DNA of 64,000 nucleotides from Paracentrotus lividus (Eukaryota > Echinodermata > Echinoidea > Camarodonta > Echinidae): the NCBI GenBank assembly GCA_940671915.1, contig CALNVZ010003426.1, positions 28,237,553-28,301,552 of the forward strand, written 5' to 3'. Of this stretch, positions 33,911 through 44,234 are shown in pieces (positions within the stretch are counted from its first letter, which is position 1; each line of letters starts with the position of its first letter). Under the pieces are notes generated by a model that had not been told where the DNA came from, ran no database searches, and saw only the letters and a program-made list of their open reading frames with translations. The translations under genes and the position numbers were made by a program.

Positions 33911-33954
33911 AGAACTAACCTTTTTATAAATGTGGGTATTGTACACCCCATGCT

Positions 33955-34385
33955 ATAATTCCGTAATTAATGTAATATAATAACAGAGTATGATAATTTA
34001 ACGAGATTGCAAGAAGGAAAGAAGTATTTTAGCTTATTAATAGCATCAATGTTGCGTGAAATAGTTTTGCATGCATTATCAATTTAAGTTTTCCATGATA
34101 ATTCATGATCAAGAAAGACTCACAAGAATTCAATTGTAGAAACTTTTTCAAGGACAATGTTGTCAAAAATAATTTCACCCGGTAAATTATTTATTTTGTT
34201 TAAAAAAATGATACTAAAAAGCAAATAATTGGTCCTCTGTAGATTAAGAGATAGTTTATCAGCCTTTAAAGTTCAATTTTAGGATAAAAGTTTATAGATC
34301 TTAGCAGCTAGTTTGCATTATTATGAGAAAAGAAAATATAACTGAGTAAAATAATTGCAAATAAAGGTACAAAACCCAGTTTTTA
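33955..34385 (-). pseudogene. LINE reverse transcriptase fragment (palm end and thumb)
   Basis: Minus-strand reading gives ADKLSLNLQRTNYLLF, then INNLPGEIIFDNI, TIEFL, LDHELSWKT and NIDAINKLKYFFP. This is the usual order after the catalytic box in CR1/L2-like LINEs: NKLSLNxxKTxxxxF, then FLG, the D-x-LSW box and the IGxLxKL(R) helix. There are several stops. A GAGACGTCTC element lies just beyond its 3' side. Confidence 0.7.
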
Positions 34386-34787
34386 CAAGTTTTGAGAAAG
34401 TGAGACAGGACTGAGTGAATGCTTCCAATGGTGTCACACTTTAACAAGCACAAGCTTTATTAAATGATGTGGGGCACAAGTGAAAGGATTCCCTCAGTCT
34501 TGTCTTTTTCTTCCTCAAAACTTGCTCGTTATATGTTACTTAAACATACTTAAAATAATTTAGCTTAAAATACAGCATGTCCCACAAAAAATGCTAATGA
34601 CACTTTAGATGGGTATAATATTAAAATTACAACATTATATTGTTTATATCTTTAAACAGTACACTACCACACATATTCTACAAGTGGATGAAATTGTTTG
34701 TGATATGGTCCAATAATCAAAAAGATATGAACATTTTTTCATTACACCTCAGGAATCCTCTCTATCCAAGTTTTGTATTACGTAGTA
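34386..34787. other. Stretch before the GGGTACATG element
   Basis: No gene seen. CAGCATGTCCCACAAAAAAT at 34573 looks like a transposon terminus, but I find no matching end. Confidence 0.4.
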
Positions 34788-35779
34788 GGGTACATGCAGG
34801 TTATATGGGCCAGCAGGTAATATGTGCCACCTGAAGCAAATAATGTCGTGACCGTCGACCGGTGACCGGTGACCGATGTGAGCACCATAATGTTGTTCAT
34901 ATGAACTGTATGCGAAAATATATCGTCGTGAGAGCATCTGATGCCGAAATTTCTAGGAGAAAATTGCTGAAAACCAACAAGGTAGGTAAAACTTACGGCA
35001 TTTTTTACCCCGATGTAAAATTTGATATTTTACAGAATGTGATGATGAAAGAGTGTTTGAGGGGGTAACCTCAATAGTTTTGTATATTTAGTAAGCTTAT
35101 AGTTTCATTTTGATCATACTAGCGTGTACAGATCATTTTGTTTCAGTGAAGGGGTGCAACGTGGAATTGAATGCTTGCCCGACACAGCAACATTAGTGCA
35201 GGTAATATGGGACATCCAAAATGGCGGAAATGATTCTGGTATTTAGTATTGGGATGAGGCATCAATCTCTTTGCTACGATTTTTTTTTTTTTGGGGGGGG
35301 GGTATATTCACAGTATGTAATAAATAGAAATACCTTGTTGTAGGCCTATATTGACTTGTATAATGAAAATAATATTTAAATAATATTTTAAAAAGATATA
35401 ATTTACAAAATACATAACAATGAAATATATAGTCAAAGGATTTACTGAAGGGTCTTATAATTTCAAATTATGTCTTAAAGTTAATGATTTTCAACATTTT
35501 AAGCAAATTCCAGACATGGTAGAGTCATTGTAGTTTTAAAACATACATTAAATACATGTGCCCATACAGGTACATGCAGGTAATTTGGGCACTTTGGTGA
35601 TGACGTCAACATATGAAAATTGCAGACAAGGGGGTAGGTGAAAATTGTTTTTCTTCACAATAACAGTTAGAGCAGTAGTTATTGATTCATATAAACAAAG
35701 ATTAGACTGTGTGTCATTTTGTAATTTTATGCAAATTAGGCAAATGAGCTTAGGGTGCCCATATTCCCTGCATGTACCC
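34788..35779. mobile_element. TIR element GGGTACATGCAGG, TA target, copy 1
   Basis: Starts GGGTACATGCAGGTTATATG and ends CATATTCCCTGCATGTACCC, flanked by TA on both sides (34786-34787, 35780-35781). A second terminus-like word lies just inside the left end (CAGCAGGTAATATG), and another inside at 35570 (GGTACATGCAGGTAATTTGG). The TA duplication and lack of a transposase suggest a non-autonomous mariner-type MITE. Copy 2, in the opposite orientation, is at 60763-61887. Confidence 0.9.
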
Positions 35780-35957
35780 TATGTGTAGTCAGGTTCAGCT
35801 ATCAAAATGTGTTATCGAGTGGTGCAAATTTTATATATTCACGTTCAGCCATGGGCGTAATCAATAATTGATCAATTATTATGTTGAAAAGTGTGAAGCG
35901 CTGTAAAACTCATCATGAGGAAGAGGCGCTATAGAATGTTTTATATAGTATCGTATC

Positions 35958-36228
35958 GTATCTCACTTCGCGGAGACGTCTACGCGACGGATAAAAAACG
36001 TTAGAGACGTGTCCGATATTTCATTCCGCCGCGTAGATGTCGCTGAGGCGTATCCTCAACATCTCCGCGACAAGTTTCAAAACTGTATCAAATCCGTTTT
36101 AAAACAGTCTCGAAGTAGTCCCAAATCCGTCCCAAAGTAGTTTCCGCGAGACTGAGGAAACGTCCCGGACACGTCTCGGCGACAAGTTTCAAAACCGTCT
36201 CAAACTAGTTTCCGCGAAGTGAGATACC
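35958..36228. mobile_element. MITE-like GAGACGTCTC element, copy 3 (complete)
   Basis: Intact termini GTATCTCACTTCGCGGA and TCCGCGAAGTGAGATAC bound 271 bp full of GAGAC/GTCTC words and ACGCGAC/GTCGCG words in both orientations. The short size and TIRs fit a MITE. Confidence 0.85.
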
Positions 36229-36382
36229 ACCAAAAATATGCAAGGATTTTCTTTTGTTCAGGACTTGGGATGACCTATTAATCTATTGTACAAAAGGGAT
36301 GCACCGTTACCGTAATAAGTGATCATTTTATGGTATTTGCAGTAAAACGTGAACATGTGAAATTTTAAAAGAGTTCTCAAAC

Positions 36383-36800
36383 ATTATCCATACTTTCAAT
36401 TGAACATGTTTCCTCAGAAAATTTTAACAAATTAACTGGAAAAACTAATTTTGACAGCTGTATAGATCCCGAGAATATAAATAAAAGCTGGAATGTGTGG
36501 AGAGATTTACATAAGTCAATCATCGATAAAATTGCACTTATAAAACGGATCAGAATACGCAAAGATAGTCTACCATGAATGACTTCAGATATCCGTATAA
36601 CTATGACGATAAAAGATTTTCTTCGTACAAAGGCTATCAAATCTAAAAATGAAAATACCTGGAATGAATATCGGAAATTTAGAAATACGGTTAACATAAA
36701 ACTAAGAAATTAAAAACGTTCCTATTTCATGAAATAAAACAAATAACAGAAACAATTCGAGGCACATGTGGAAATGTCTAGGAAAACTCAATTCCAAAAT
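36383..36800 (+). pseudogene. LINE fragment, linker between endonuclease and RT
   Basis: Plus-strand reading gives SWNVWRDLHKSIIDKIALIK, RIRKDSLP-stop-MTSDIR, KNENTWNEYRKFRNTVN, and a KRSYF word. The W-x-x-W...IIDK(H)APxK, (P)WMTxEI and YRxxRNxVN words are the linker seen intact in the LINE at 28151-29027. Stop codons and a frame change follow, then a MITE interrupts. Confidence 0.7.
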
Positions 36801-36832
36801 CGCAAAAGAAACTGCCAATTCATATGAGTTAC

Positions 36833-37008
36833 TGACACAATCGCTCGGAGCTTTATTTCGTCAAAGATGAAGGGTAATCATTAATTAGGCTTGCAGACAG
36901 ATGAATGTGAGCTCTAGGGTAGAGTTTATTATAGCTCAGGGTTAAGGTTAGTAATTTAATTTGTGTACTGAATTTCCAGGGAGCAATAGTTACCGGAGCA
37001 AATATCAT
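36833..37008. mobile_element. Small MITE with telomere-like core, degraded copy 2
   Basis: TGACACAATCGCTCGGAGC, GCTTTATTTCGTC, CAGGGTTAAGGTTAG and a GGAGCAATAGTTACCGGAGC word reproduce the layout of the MITE at 24938, with many changes. Confidence 0.65.
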
Positions 37009-37309
37009 AGAATTAATTTTAATGCAGGGTCATTGGTCTTATACAAATGATTCAATTTACCAGTAACAAAGAAGATTTAACCCTATATCTTCAAAGTCGT
37101 AATGAGCAAGCATAAATTGACAGTAATTACTAGGATGGACCAGTCGCAATGTTTGTCCTACCTAACACGACAAATGCATGTAATTCCATTCTGACTTTAC
37201 ATATTCAGTTATTTGCAACACCGCGGAAGATCTAAAACGACTATGTATCTTATTTTGTTTTATGAGGCTACTAATGATGCAAATGTGCGGAGGGTCTCAG
37301 GCGCATATC

Positions 37310-38732
37310 CAGGATTTCGCACCCCGGGGGGCCCGACGTGAATTTGGCGCCCCTGTGTACTTTTCAAAATATGGCGCCCCCCCCCCCAGGCAAACATAGG
37401 CCTACGGCTTAAATGTATGTTGAAGGATTTTGAATAACAATTTATTGATTTTTTTTTTGTTTTTTTTAAATACTTGCCAATGGTGAGTTCATGGAAAAGA
37501 ATTTCGAGGTATATGAGGTATTACCGCTATAGATGAAAATACGAATATTTCTAAATACGAGTGCGAAGCGCGATCAGATTTCCCCCCCCCCCTCTACTTT
37601 ACGATCAGAAAGCAAAGAATTCTAAGCAATTAGGGGTATCAATTTTGTTCAGCTCTTCATCAGAATATCATATGAACGAGAGCTGTAATTTGTCCATCAA
37701 AACGATTTGAAAGCAAGCCATATAAAATCATGTGAAATTTGTCCGTCAAGTAACGCGAAATCAAACAAATTAATGTATATTGATGTTTTGTTGTTCAGAA
37801 TCCTCATAATCTGGTTACAAGAAAGAAAAAATAGGCCTCCATAGTTTAAAGACCGTATGTTGCCCAGTAATTTTACATGATTATGAAAGAGAGATGAATA
37901 TCTATCTATCTAGCTGCTTATCTATCCTTCTGCTTCCCTCCCTAAGTTTAAGATAAATTTGGCGCCCCTAAGTTTAAGCTCAATTTGGCGCCAACTAATC
38001 ATTTGGCACCCCCTAAATGTTAGTTTGAATTGGCGCCATATACATATACGATTTAGGTGATTTGATGCCCCTGGGAAAATGCAAAAATAAATGTAACGTG
38101 TATTTAAATAAATTTAAATGTCTTGATGATTATAGTATCCTATAATGCAAATTATGGTCAGAGGAAAAACACAGGCGAGAGCGGAATTTTGATGTCTTTG
38201 AATAATGAAAAAACATGGCATTGCATGCGTTCCTCAGGAACACAATGTAATAACTCATTGGGAAAAGAAATGATGCTATGTATATACAGACCAGGAGGAA
38301 TTACAAATTTTAGAGACCATATTTCAAATACCAAGTTGTTGCCCCTTAGTTTCAGGTAAATTCGGCACACCTCCCTAAGTTCAAAATAAAGTTGGAGCCC
38401 CTAAGTTTAAGATAAATTTGGCATACCTAAGTCTCAGGTCAATTTGACGCCCCTACGTTTAAGCTCAATTTGGCGCCCCCTTAGATTTAGGTCAATTTGA
38501 AATGCAAAAATGAATGTAACGTGCAATCAAATAAATTCAAATGTTTTGATGGTTAGAATCCCATAATGTAAATTTTGGTAAGAGGAAAAACACAGGCGAG
38601 CGCGAAGCATGAACGGAAGTTTTGATGTATTCAAATATTAGAAAACAGGACATTTCATGCGTTCCTCAGGAACACAATGTAATAATTCATTGGGGGGGGG
38701 GGGGGGGAATGATGCGAGCTATTTTGCTATGT
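37310..38732. repeat. GGCGCC-rich minisatellite block, left part
   Basis: Repeating phrases of the form AATTTGGCGCCCCTAAGTTT, about 35-40 bp apart, occur at 37330-37400, 37940-38060 and 38335-38510. They alternate with a longer unit (CTATGTATATACAGACCAGG, TTCCTCAGGAACACAATG, GAGCGCGAAGC). The block is cut at 38736 by a TIR element and resumes at 40496. Confidence 0.8.
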
Positions 38733-38736
38733 ATAT

Positions 38737-39753
38737 GGGCAAGTCCAAGCTATTTTGCGCGGTAAGAAACGGGACATTCAGAGTAAAAAATAGGTCTTGT
38801 TTGAAAAATCTGAAATGAAATCTCAATCCTTTGGTATATGCCTGAAGGTACTAAGAATGTTCAACAAAAACATAAAAATAGTTGTAATAACTCAATTCAT
38901 AATTAATTGATGATCATTTATTCGTCAGTAACAAACGGGACCGCAAAAAATAGTGTTTTCAAATTTTGACTTTGTTCACATATAACTCTGTATAAAAAAA
39001 AGTAGATCTAAATTTGCAGAGTCATGTCCTCTAAAACATGTAATAAATATTGTAAAGACATATTTTAACGTTGATACAACTTCGAGTTTTCTGGCAAAGG
39101 TCAAGTTTTTAAAACTATGTCAGGTAACAAACGGGACAGTAACACACGGGACAATTATTCCCTGTAATAATTTTAATTAAACAATTGGTGTAGCCAAGGC
39201 GTAGCAACATCTTTTGTTAAAAAAAAATCTCTCTAATAAAACAAAAGAAACATAATACTAAACACAAATGTAAGAAAAACTTATTTTGTTTCATTTCTAA
39301 AGGTGGGAGGGTGGGTAATAAAAATGTATGATTTTACATCAGCTCAGTAACTTTTGTGAGACTATTTCTGAGACCTGAATATTTTAAGTCTAAAATATGG
39401 AAAGCTATGTGCTAGGTTCGTGATATTCTCACCAGAGTTAGCCAAAAAAATATAGAAACAGAAAATACTTACTTTTTGGTTGTACTCCTATGACAAACCT
39501 CTTTTTTAAAAGGTTGAAAATAGCATTTTAAATGCATTTTATATATTTTTTCATGAATATTAATGAGAATTGTGACATCATATGACCTTGAAATGACTTT
39601 TTGACCTCATTTGCATTAAGTTCATTTCATACCCTCTATGGTGATATATGACACATTATGTATACCTTTACAAACCCACTGACACACTTGACACAACAAT
39701 GGTCAAAAAGTCGAAAAATCACCATCTCGGGAACAAATAGCGTGGACTTGCCC
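38737..39753. mobile_element. TIR element GGGCAAGTCC, ~1.02 kb, copy 2
   Basis: Ends GGGCAAGTCCAAGCTATTT and AAATAGCGTGGACTTGCCC, with ATAT duplicated at 38733-38736 and 39754-39757. The internal order of words matches copy 1 at 13921, including TTTTGACCTCATTTGCATT and CAACATCTTTTGT/CAACATGTTTTGT. It landed in the left target duplication of the hAT-like element that follows. Confidence 0.92.
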
Positions 39754-39758
39754 ATATA

Positions 39759-40495
39759 CAGAGGCGGCGGAACGAATTTAAAAGTGGGAAGTCACGATGG
39801 AAAAGGGGGCACCTGAGACCAGAGGCTTTACAAGAAAAGTATTCAGAAAAGTAGGGGTTCGCAGAAAATTTGCCTTTAAATTTTTGCCTTTAAAAATTTT
39901 AATGGCTTTAAACAAAAGGTATGCGAGCGCGAAGCGCGAGCCGAAAATTTTAAGATAATATTATTGTTCATTATAGACCATAATTATTTAGCATCCGCCA
40001 GCCTATTTAGTATCTGCGAGCGAGAAGCGCGAGTCGAAAAATGTGAGCATAAAATTGGAGTTAATTGTGCATCATATTATATACCCTTTTAGATATCCGC
40101 GATCGCGAAGCTCGAGTTGAAAATGAGCTTTAAAATGATGTTTATTGTGCATTATAGACCCTATTAGGTATCCGCCGCGAGTTGAAAATTATGAGCTTCA
40201 AAATAAAGTTTATCGTGCATTAGAGACTCTATTAAGTATCCGCGAGTTGAACATTATGAGCTTAAAAATTGAGTTTATTATACATTTTAGACCCTATTTA
40301 GTATCCGCGAGCGCGAAGTGCGAGCCGAAAATTTTGGTCTTAAAAGACATATGGAGCAACAAGGGGCACTTTTTTGTATTAAAAGTGCCCCTTTTTACTA
40401 TAAAAATGGCATTTTATTAGCTCAGAAAAGGGGTACTTTTTAGAGTGGATGAAAAAGTGGGGGGTCACAGTGCCCCCCTGGTTCCGCCGCCTCTG
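39759..40495. mobile_element. hAT-like non-autonomous element, 737 bp
   Basis: 15-bp perfect TIRs, CAGAGGCGGCGGAAC and GTTCCGCCGCCTCTG. TGTATATA follows the right end at 40496-40503. Removing the ~1.02 kb element and one ATAT restores TGTATATA immediately before the left end, giving an exact 8-bp duplication. CA(G/A)...TG ends plus 8-bp duplications are diagnostic of hAT elements. The inside is a tandem array and no transposase is encoded. Confidence 0.88.
39910..40345. repeat. Tandem repeat with GCGAGCGCGAAGCGCGAG cores
   Basis: Six units spaced 65-90 bp apart (about 39919, 40009, 40093, 40169, 40237, 40302). Each has a TATCCGCGAG start, a near-palindromic GAGCGCGAAGCGCGAG core (deleted in two units), GAAAATTTTGAGC, and a TTTATTGTGCATTATAGACC end. 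The array forms the body of the hAT-like element. Confidence 0.85.
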
Positions 40496-40503
40496 TGTAT
40501 ATA

Positions 40504-41924
40504 GACCCGGATGCATGAATTTTGAAATTTTGCTCTATTTATATAGAGACCATATTTTAAAAACATATTTGTTGCCCCCTTAGTTTCAGGTAAATTCGGC
40601 GCCCCTTAGTTTCAGATAATTTGGGCGCCTATAAAGTGTAAGCTCAATTTGGCGCCCTTAATTTTAAAATCGATTTGACATCCCCTTAACTTCAATTCAG
40701 TGCCCCCATAAGTTTCAGGTCATCTTGGCGCCCGTACGTGTAAGCTCAATTTGACGCCGCTAATATGTTGAACATAAATTTGAAATGCAAATTTTGATGC
40801 ATTCGAATGATTAGAAAACAGGTCATTTTACGCGCTCCTCGACACAATGTAATAAATCAATGGGAAAAGATAATGCGAGCGCGAGCGAAAATTTTGCTAT
40901 GTATATACAAACCAGGAGGCATGGAATTTTTAAATATTGTTATTTCTAGATAGAGACCATTTTAAAGACCCCTTCTGTTTTTGTTTTTTTGTGTGCTTTG
41001 GGGGGGGGGGCCTTAGTTTCAGGGTCAATGGATATAGTTGAGCCACTAAGTTTAAGATAACTTTGGCACCCCTAAGTTCAGGGTCAATTCGGCGCCCTTA
41101 CATTTCAGCTCAATCTGGCGTCCTTTAATTTAAGATCGATTTGGCACCCCCTTAAACTCAGGTCAATTCAGCGCCCCTTAAGTTTCAGATCATTTTTGCG
41201 CCCCTACATTTGATCTAAATTTGGCGCCCTTACGTTTAAGATCATTTTGGCGCCCTCTAGGTTTAAGTCGATTTGGCCCACCCCTAAATTTAAGGTCGAT
41301 TTGCGCCCCTAAGTTTAAGGTCGATTTTGCGCCCCTCCAAATCTAAGGCCGATTTAGCACCCTTATGTTTCGGGTCAATTTGGCGGCCCGCCACGGTTAA
41401 GCTAATTTTGGCGCCCCCCTCTAATTTTAGGTTTATTTGGCGCCCCCCCTAAATTTAAGGTCGATTTAGAGCCGCTAAGTTATAGGTCGATTGGCCCCAC
41501 CTATGTCATGTATGTTGAAGGTTCAATTTGGCGCCCCTATGTTTAAGTCCATTGGCACCCCTAAGTTATTGCGTTGCTTAGTTACTGTCGATTGGAGCCC
41601 CCTAAATTTTGTTATAGGGCGCCCCTTCCCTCCCCTTTCTCAATTTGGCGCCCCGATCTAGTTTCGGGTCAATTGGCGCCCCTACTTAAAGCTCAATTGG
41701 CTCCCCCGTAGTTTAATGTCAATTTGGCGCCCCTATGTTTAAGCTCAATTTTGGCTCCCCGTAGTTTAATGTGATTTGGCGCTCCCCTAAATTTAAGGTC
41801 CGATTTTGCGGCCTCTAAGTTTAAGGTCAATTTGGCGCCCCTAGTTTACTATCGATTGGCGCCCCCCCCTAATTTTAAGGTCGATCTTGGCGCCCCCCCC
41901 CCATTTTTTTAAGGGCGCCCCCTT
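40504..41924. repeat. GGCGCC-rich minisatellite block, right part
   Basis: Continuation of the 37.3 kb block. From about 40570 to 41900 there are some thirty units of AATTTGGCGCCCCTAAGTTT type, alternating C-run length and TTAAGGTCGATTT / TCAGGTCAATTT phases. Reading frames through it are not coding. CTATGTATATACAAACCAGG at 40893 provides an undisturbed version of the hAT target. Confidence 0.88.
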
Positions 41925-42165
41925 TCCCCCCCTTCCCTTTTCCCTTCCTCTCTTTCTCTCTCTCTCTTCTCTTTTTTTTTTTTTTTTTCTTTTTCCTCTT
42001 TTCCCCCTTTTCCTTCCTCTTCCCCTTTCTCTTTTTTTCTCCTTTTTTCTTCTTTTTCTTTTTCTTCCTTTTCTCCCTTTTCTTCCTTTTTCTTTTCGGC
42101 GCCCCCCTGCCGCGCCCCCGGGGTCCCGGGCCCGTAAAGCCCCCCCCCCCCAGAATACGCGCATG
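41925..42165. repeat. Polypyrimidine tract and C/G-run end of the minisatellite
   Basis: TTTTCC/CTCT-rich tract from 41925 to 42095, then a CCCCCGGGGTCCCGGGCCC segment and a C-run at 42140-42151. Long Lys/Glu-rich or Pro/Leu-rich open frames on both strands here are composition artefacts. Confidence 0.9.
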
Positions 42166-42169
42166 GGTC

Positions 42170-42741
42170 TGTATTACCTTCATAACACACCGCTTTTGTG
42201 TCTAGTAATAATGGCGTGAAATACGAATTGGAATTGATTTGTTTTTGTTGGGGTCCATAAAAAAAAAACCATCTTTGTCATCCAACAAAGAGTTCTTTGT
42301 TCCACGAAATGCACAACATGAATAGGTAAGGGAGTTCCAAAGATAACCCAGTTCTGAAACAAAATGAACAGGTATTTACCCGTACCCCGGGCCATCAATG
42401 TTAATTGGAAATGACACAAGCCATTTAATTGTGATTTTTTTTTTTCAATCCTTATTTGAGAAGCTTTTTTTCGTTAAAAACTAAAATGTTGCTGGCAAAA
42501 AAAAAATGTTTTTGGTTACGTGCACATCGGTGAGCACAATCATATCATGAATATACTTCATGTTATTGGCAAAACAAATATATAATTCTATTACATGCAT
42601 GGTGATGTATACATTCGTTCAAGTCATCAGAATATTATTCATTTCAATTCAATTTAATTCAATTAGACTTTATTTTTAAAAAAATCATCAACAATTTTGA
42701 GTAATAACAATAAGATTTTACATTAAAAAGTTAAAAATAAG

Positions 42742-42745
<4 letters not shown>
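42170..42745. repeat. Interspersed repeat Y, copy 1
   Basis: Shares AGTTCTTTGTTCCACGA, GCACAACATGAATA, CTTATTTGAGAAGCTTT, TTTTTGGTTACGTG, and GTGAGCACAATCATATCATG, in order, with 50840-51380. A polyA run of about 48 bases follows at 42747. The family is unknown to me and no protein is encoded. Confidence 0.8.

Positions 42746-42746
<1 letters not shown>

Positions 42747-42794
<48 letters not shown>
42747..42794. repeat. PolyA run
   Basis: About 48 A residues, then A/G-rich sequence. It may be the tail of repeat Y. Confidence 0.95.
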
Positions 42795-42796
<2 letters not shown>

Positions 42797-43210
42797 AAAA
42801 GAAGAAAAAAAAAAGAAAATTGCAAAAGCTCACAAATGTATTATATTAAAAGTGTATTTGTAAAAATATTTTTATGAAAGAGGCAGAAGAACATAAAAAA
42901 GAAGTAGAAAATGAAATGAGTCAAAAAGAAGTAAAGAAAATAGAAAAGGTAAGACAAAGAGGTTGAGAAGAAAATGAGAAAACACAAAAGGAGAGGAGAG
43001 GACAAACACAACAAGTATAGACGAACTAGATAATCATAACACACGAAATATACGGGTTAATCACATTGCACATCAATATTAAAAACCGTGGAAAAACTAA
43101 TAAACGTTTATGGTTACCACCTTGCAAATATAATTAGCAATAAATTTGAAGAGAAAAGATAATATAGAATAAATAGGTAGAAATATAATGAAGATATATG
43201 TATACATATA

Positions 43211-44213
43211 CAGTGGTGGACAAAATTATTAGAACACCTGAACCTACACAAAGCCTATGGGATTATCAATGCCCTAGTTCATTTGCCGAAATCAGATTAA
43301 AGATATCTTTTGTGTGCCGTGAGCTTTCATGACTTTTTAACATAGGGTCTTACATATAATATGTAGACACCAAATTTATATAGTTTCGACCATCTGGTAA
43401 TGCGCAGCATTAAAAACAGTTGCGCTATGCGCTTTCGGTTCCCCCATAGACTTGTGTATGGAACATGTAGTCCAAGTGCAAAAAAGTAAAATGCCAATTA
43501 TATGATAGGATTGCTCAAAAATTATTTGAGGTAGAAGTATGAAACTTAGCAGGCTTATTTATTCTAATATACCTCAAATACGTGCTAAGTTTCAGAAAAT
43601 TGGTCAAACGGGGAGGGTGGATTCGCCCCAACCCTTGGTGGTGAGATGACAAAAATAACCATGCCCATTGAAGGTTAAGACTATTTTTTTCCCCATTAAA
43701 TGAAGACACTCCTCGTAAAAATATATTAAAAAAAAAAAAATTCCATGAGCAATTCAAATATGTTGAAATATTAAGGGTAATTGGAACGGGGGACTTAAAT
43801 AGGGGAACTGAATTAAAAATTTGGGGCCCTTCAAAAACAATTTAAAAATCCCCACATAAGATGTAACTACTTCACCCCGTGTTGTTATGAATGCCTTTTT
43901 TGACATCCTCAGGAAATTTCCTTTCAGAACAAATATACTTTTGTAGGGAGGGCTTAAAATGTTTAACGTTATGACACTTTGATCCTGAAAGGGGCAAGAT
44001 TTTTTTTAGATTTTTCAATCGGTGGTGTAACACAAAAAAGGGCGACTTCGAGGCGAGTTCCCAACGCATGGCTTTGTTATTTAGTTTTTAAAGCATAATG
44101 ATGATATTCGGAGACATTCCAACCATTTTATAGGTATTTAAATGGTCATCTGAATGAAAATTACTAAAATCATTTAAATATGCTTGGTGTTCTAATAATT
44201 TTGGCCTCCACTG
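43211..44213. mobile_element. Tc1/mariner-type element, ~1.0 kb, non-autonomous
   Basis: The left end CAGTGGTGGACAAAATTATT matches the inverse of AATAATTTTGGCCTCCACTG and continues as AGAACACC on both sides. TA flanks it at 43209-43210 and 44214-44215. CAGTGG-start TIRs with a TA duplication are typical of Tc1/mariner. The inside has only short frames without a DDE/D pattern, so it depends on a transposase from elsewhere. Confidence 0.88.
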
Positions 44214-44234
44214 TATTTATTTATATATATAAAT

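Noticed and set aside
41841..42219. Long Lys/Glu/Arg-rich and Pro/Leu-rich frames on both strands
   Set aside because: Composition artefacts of a polypyrimidine tract.
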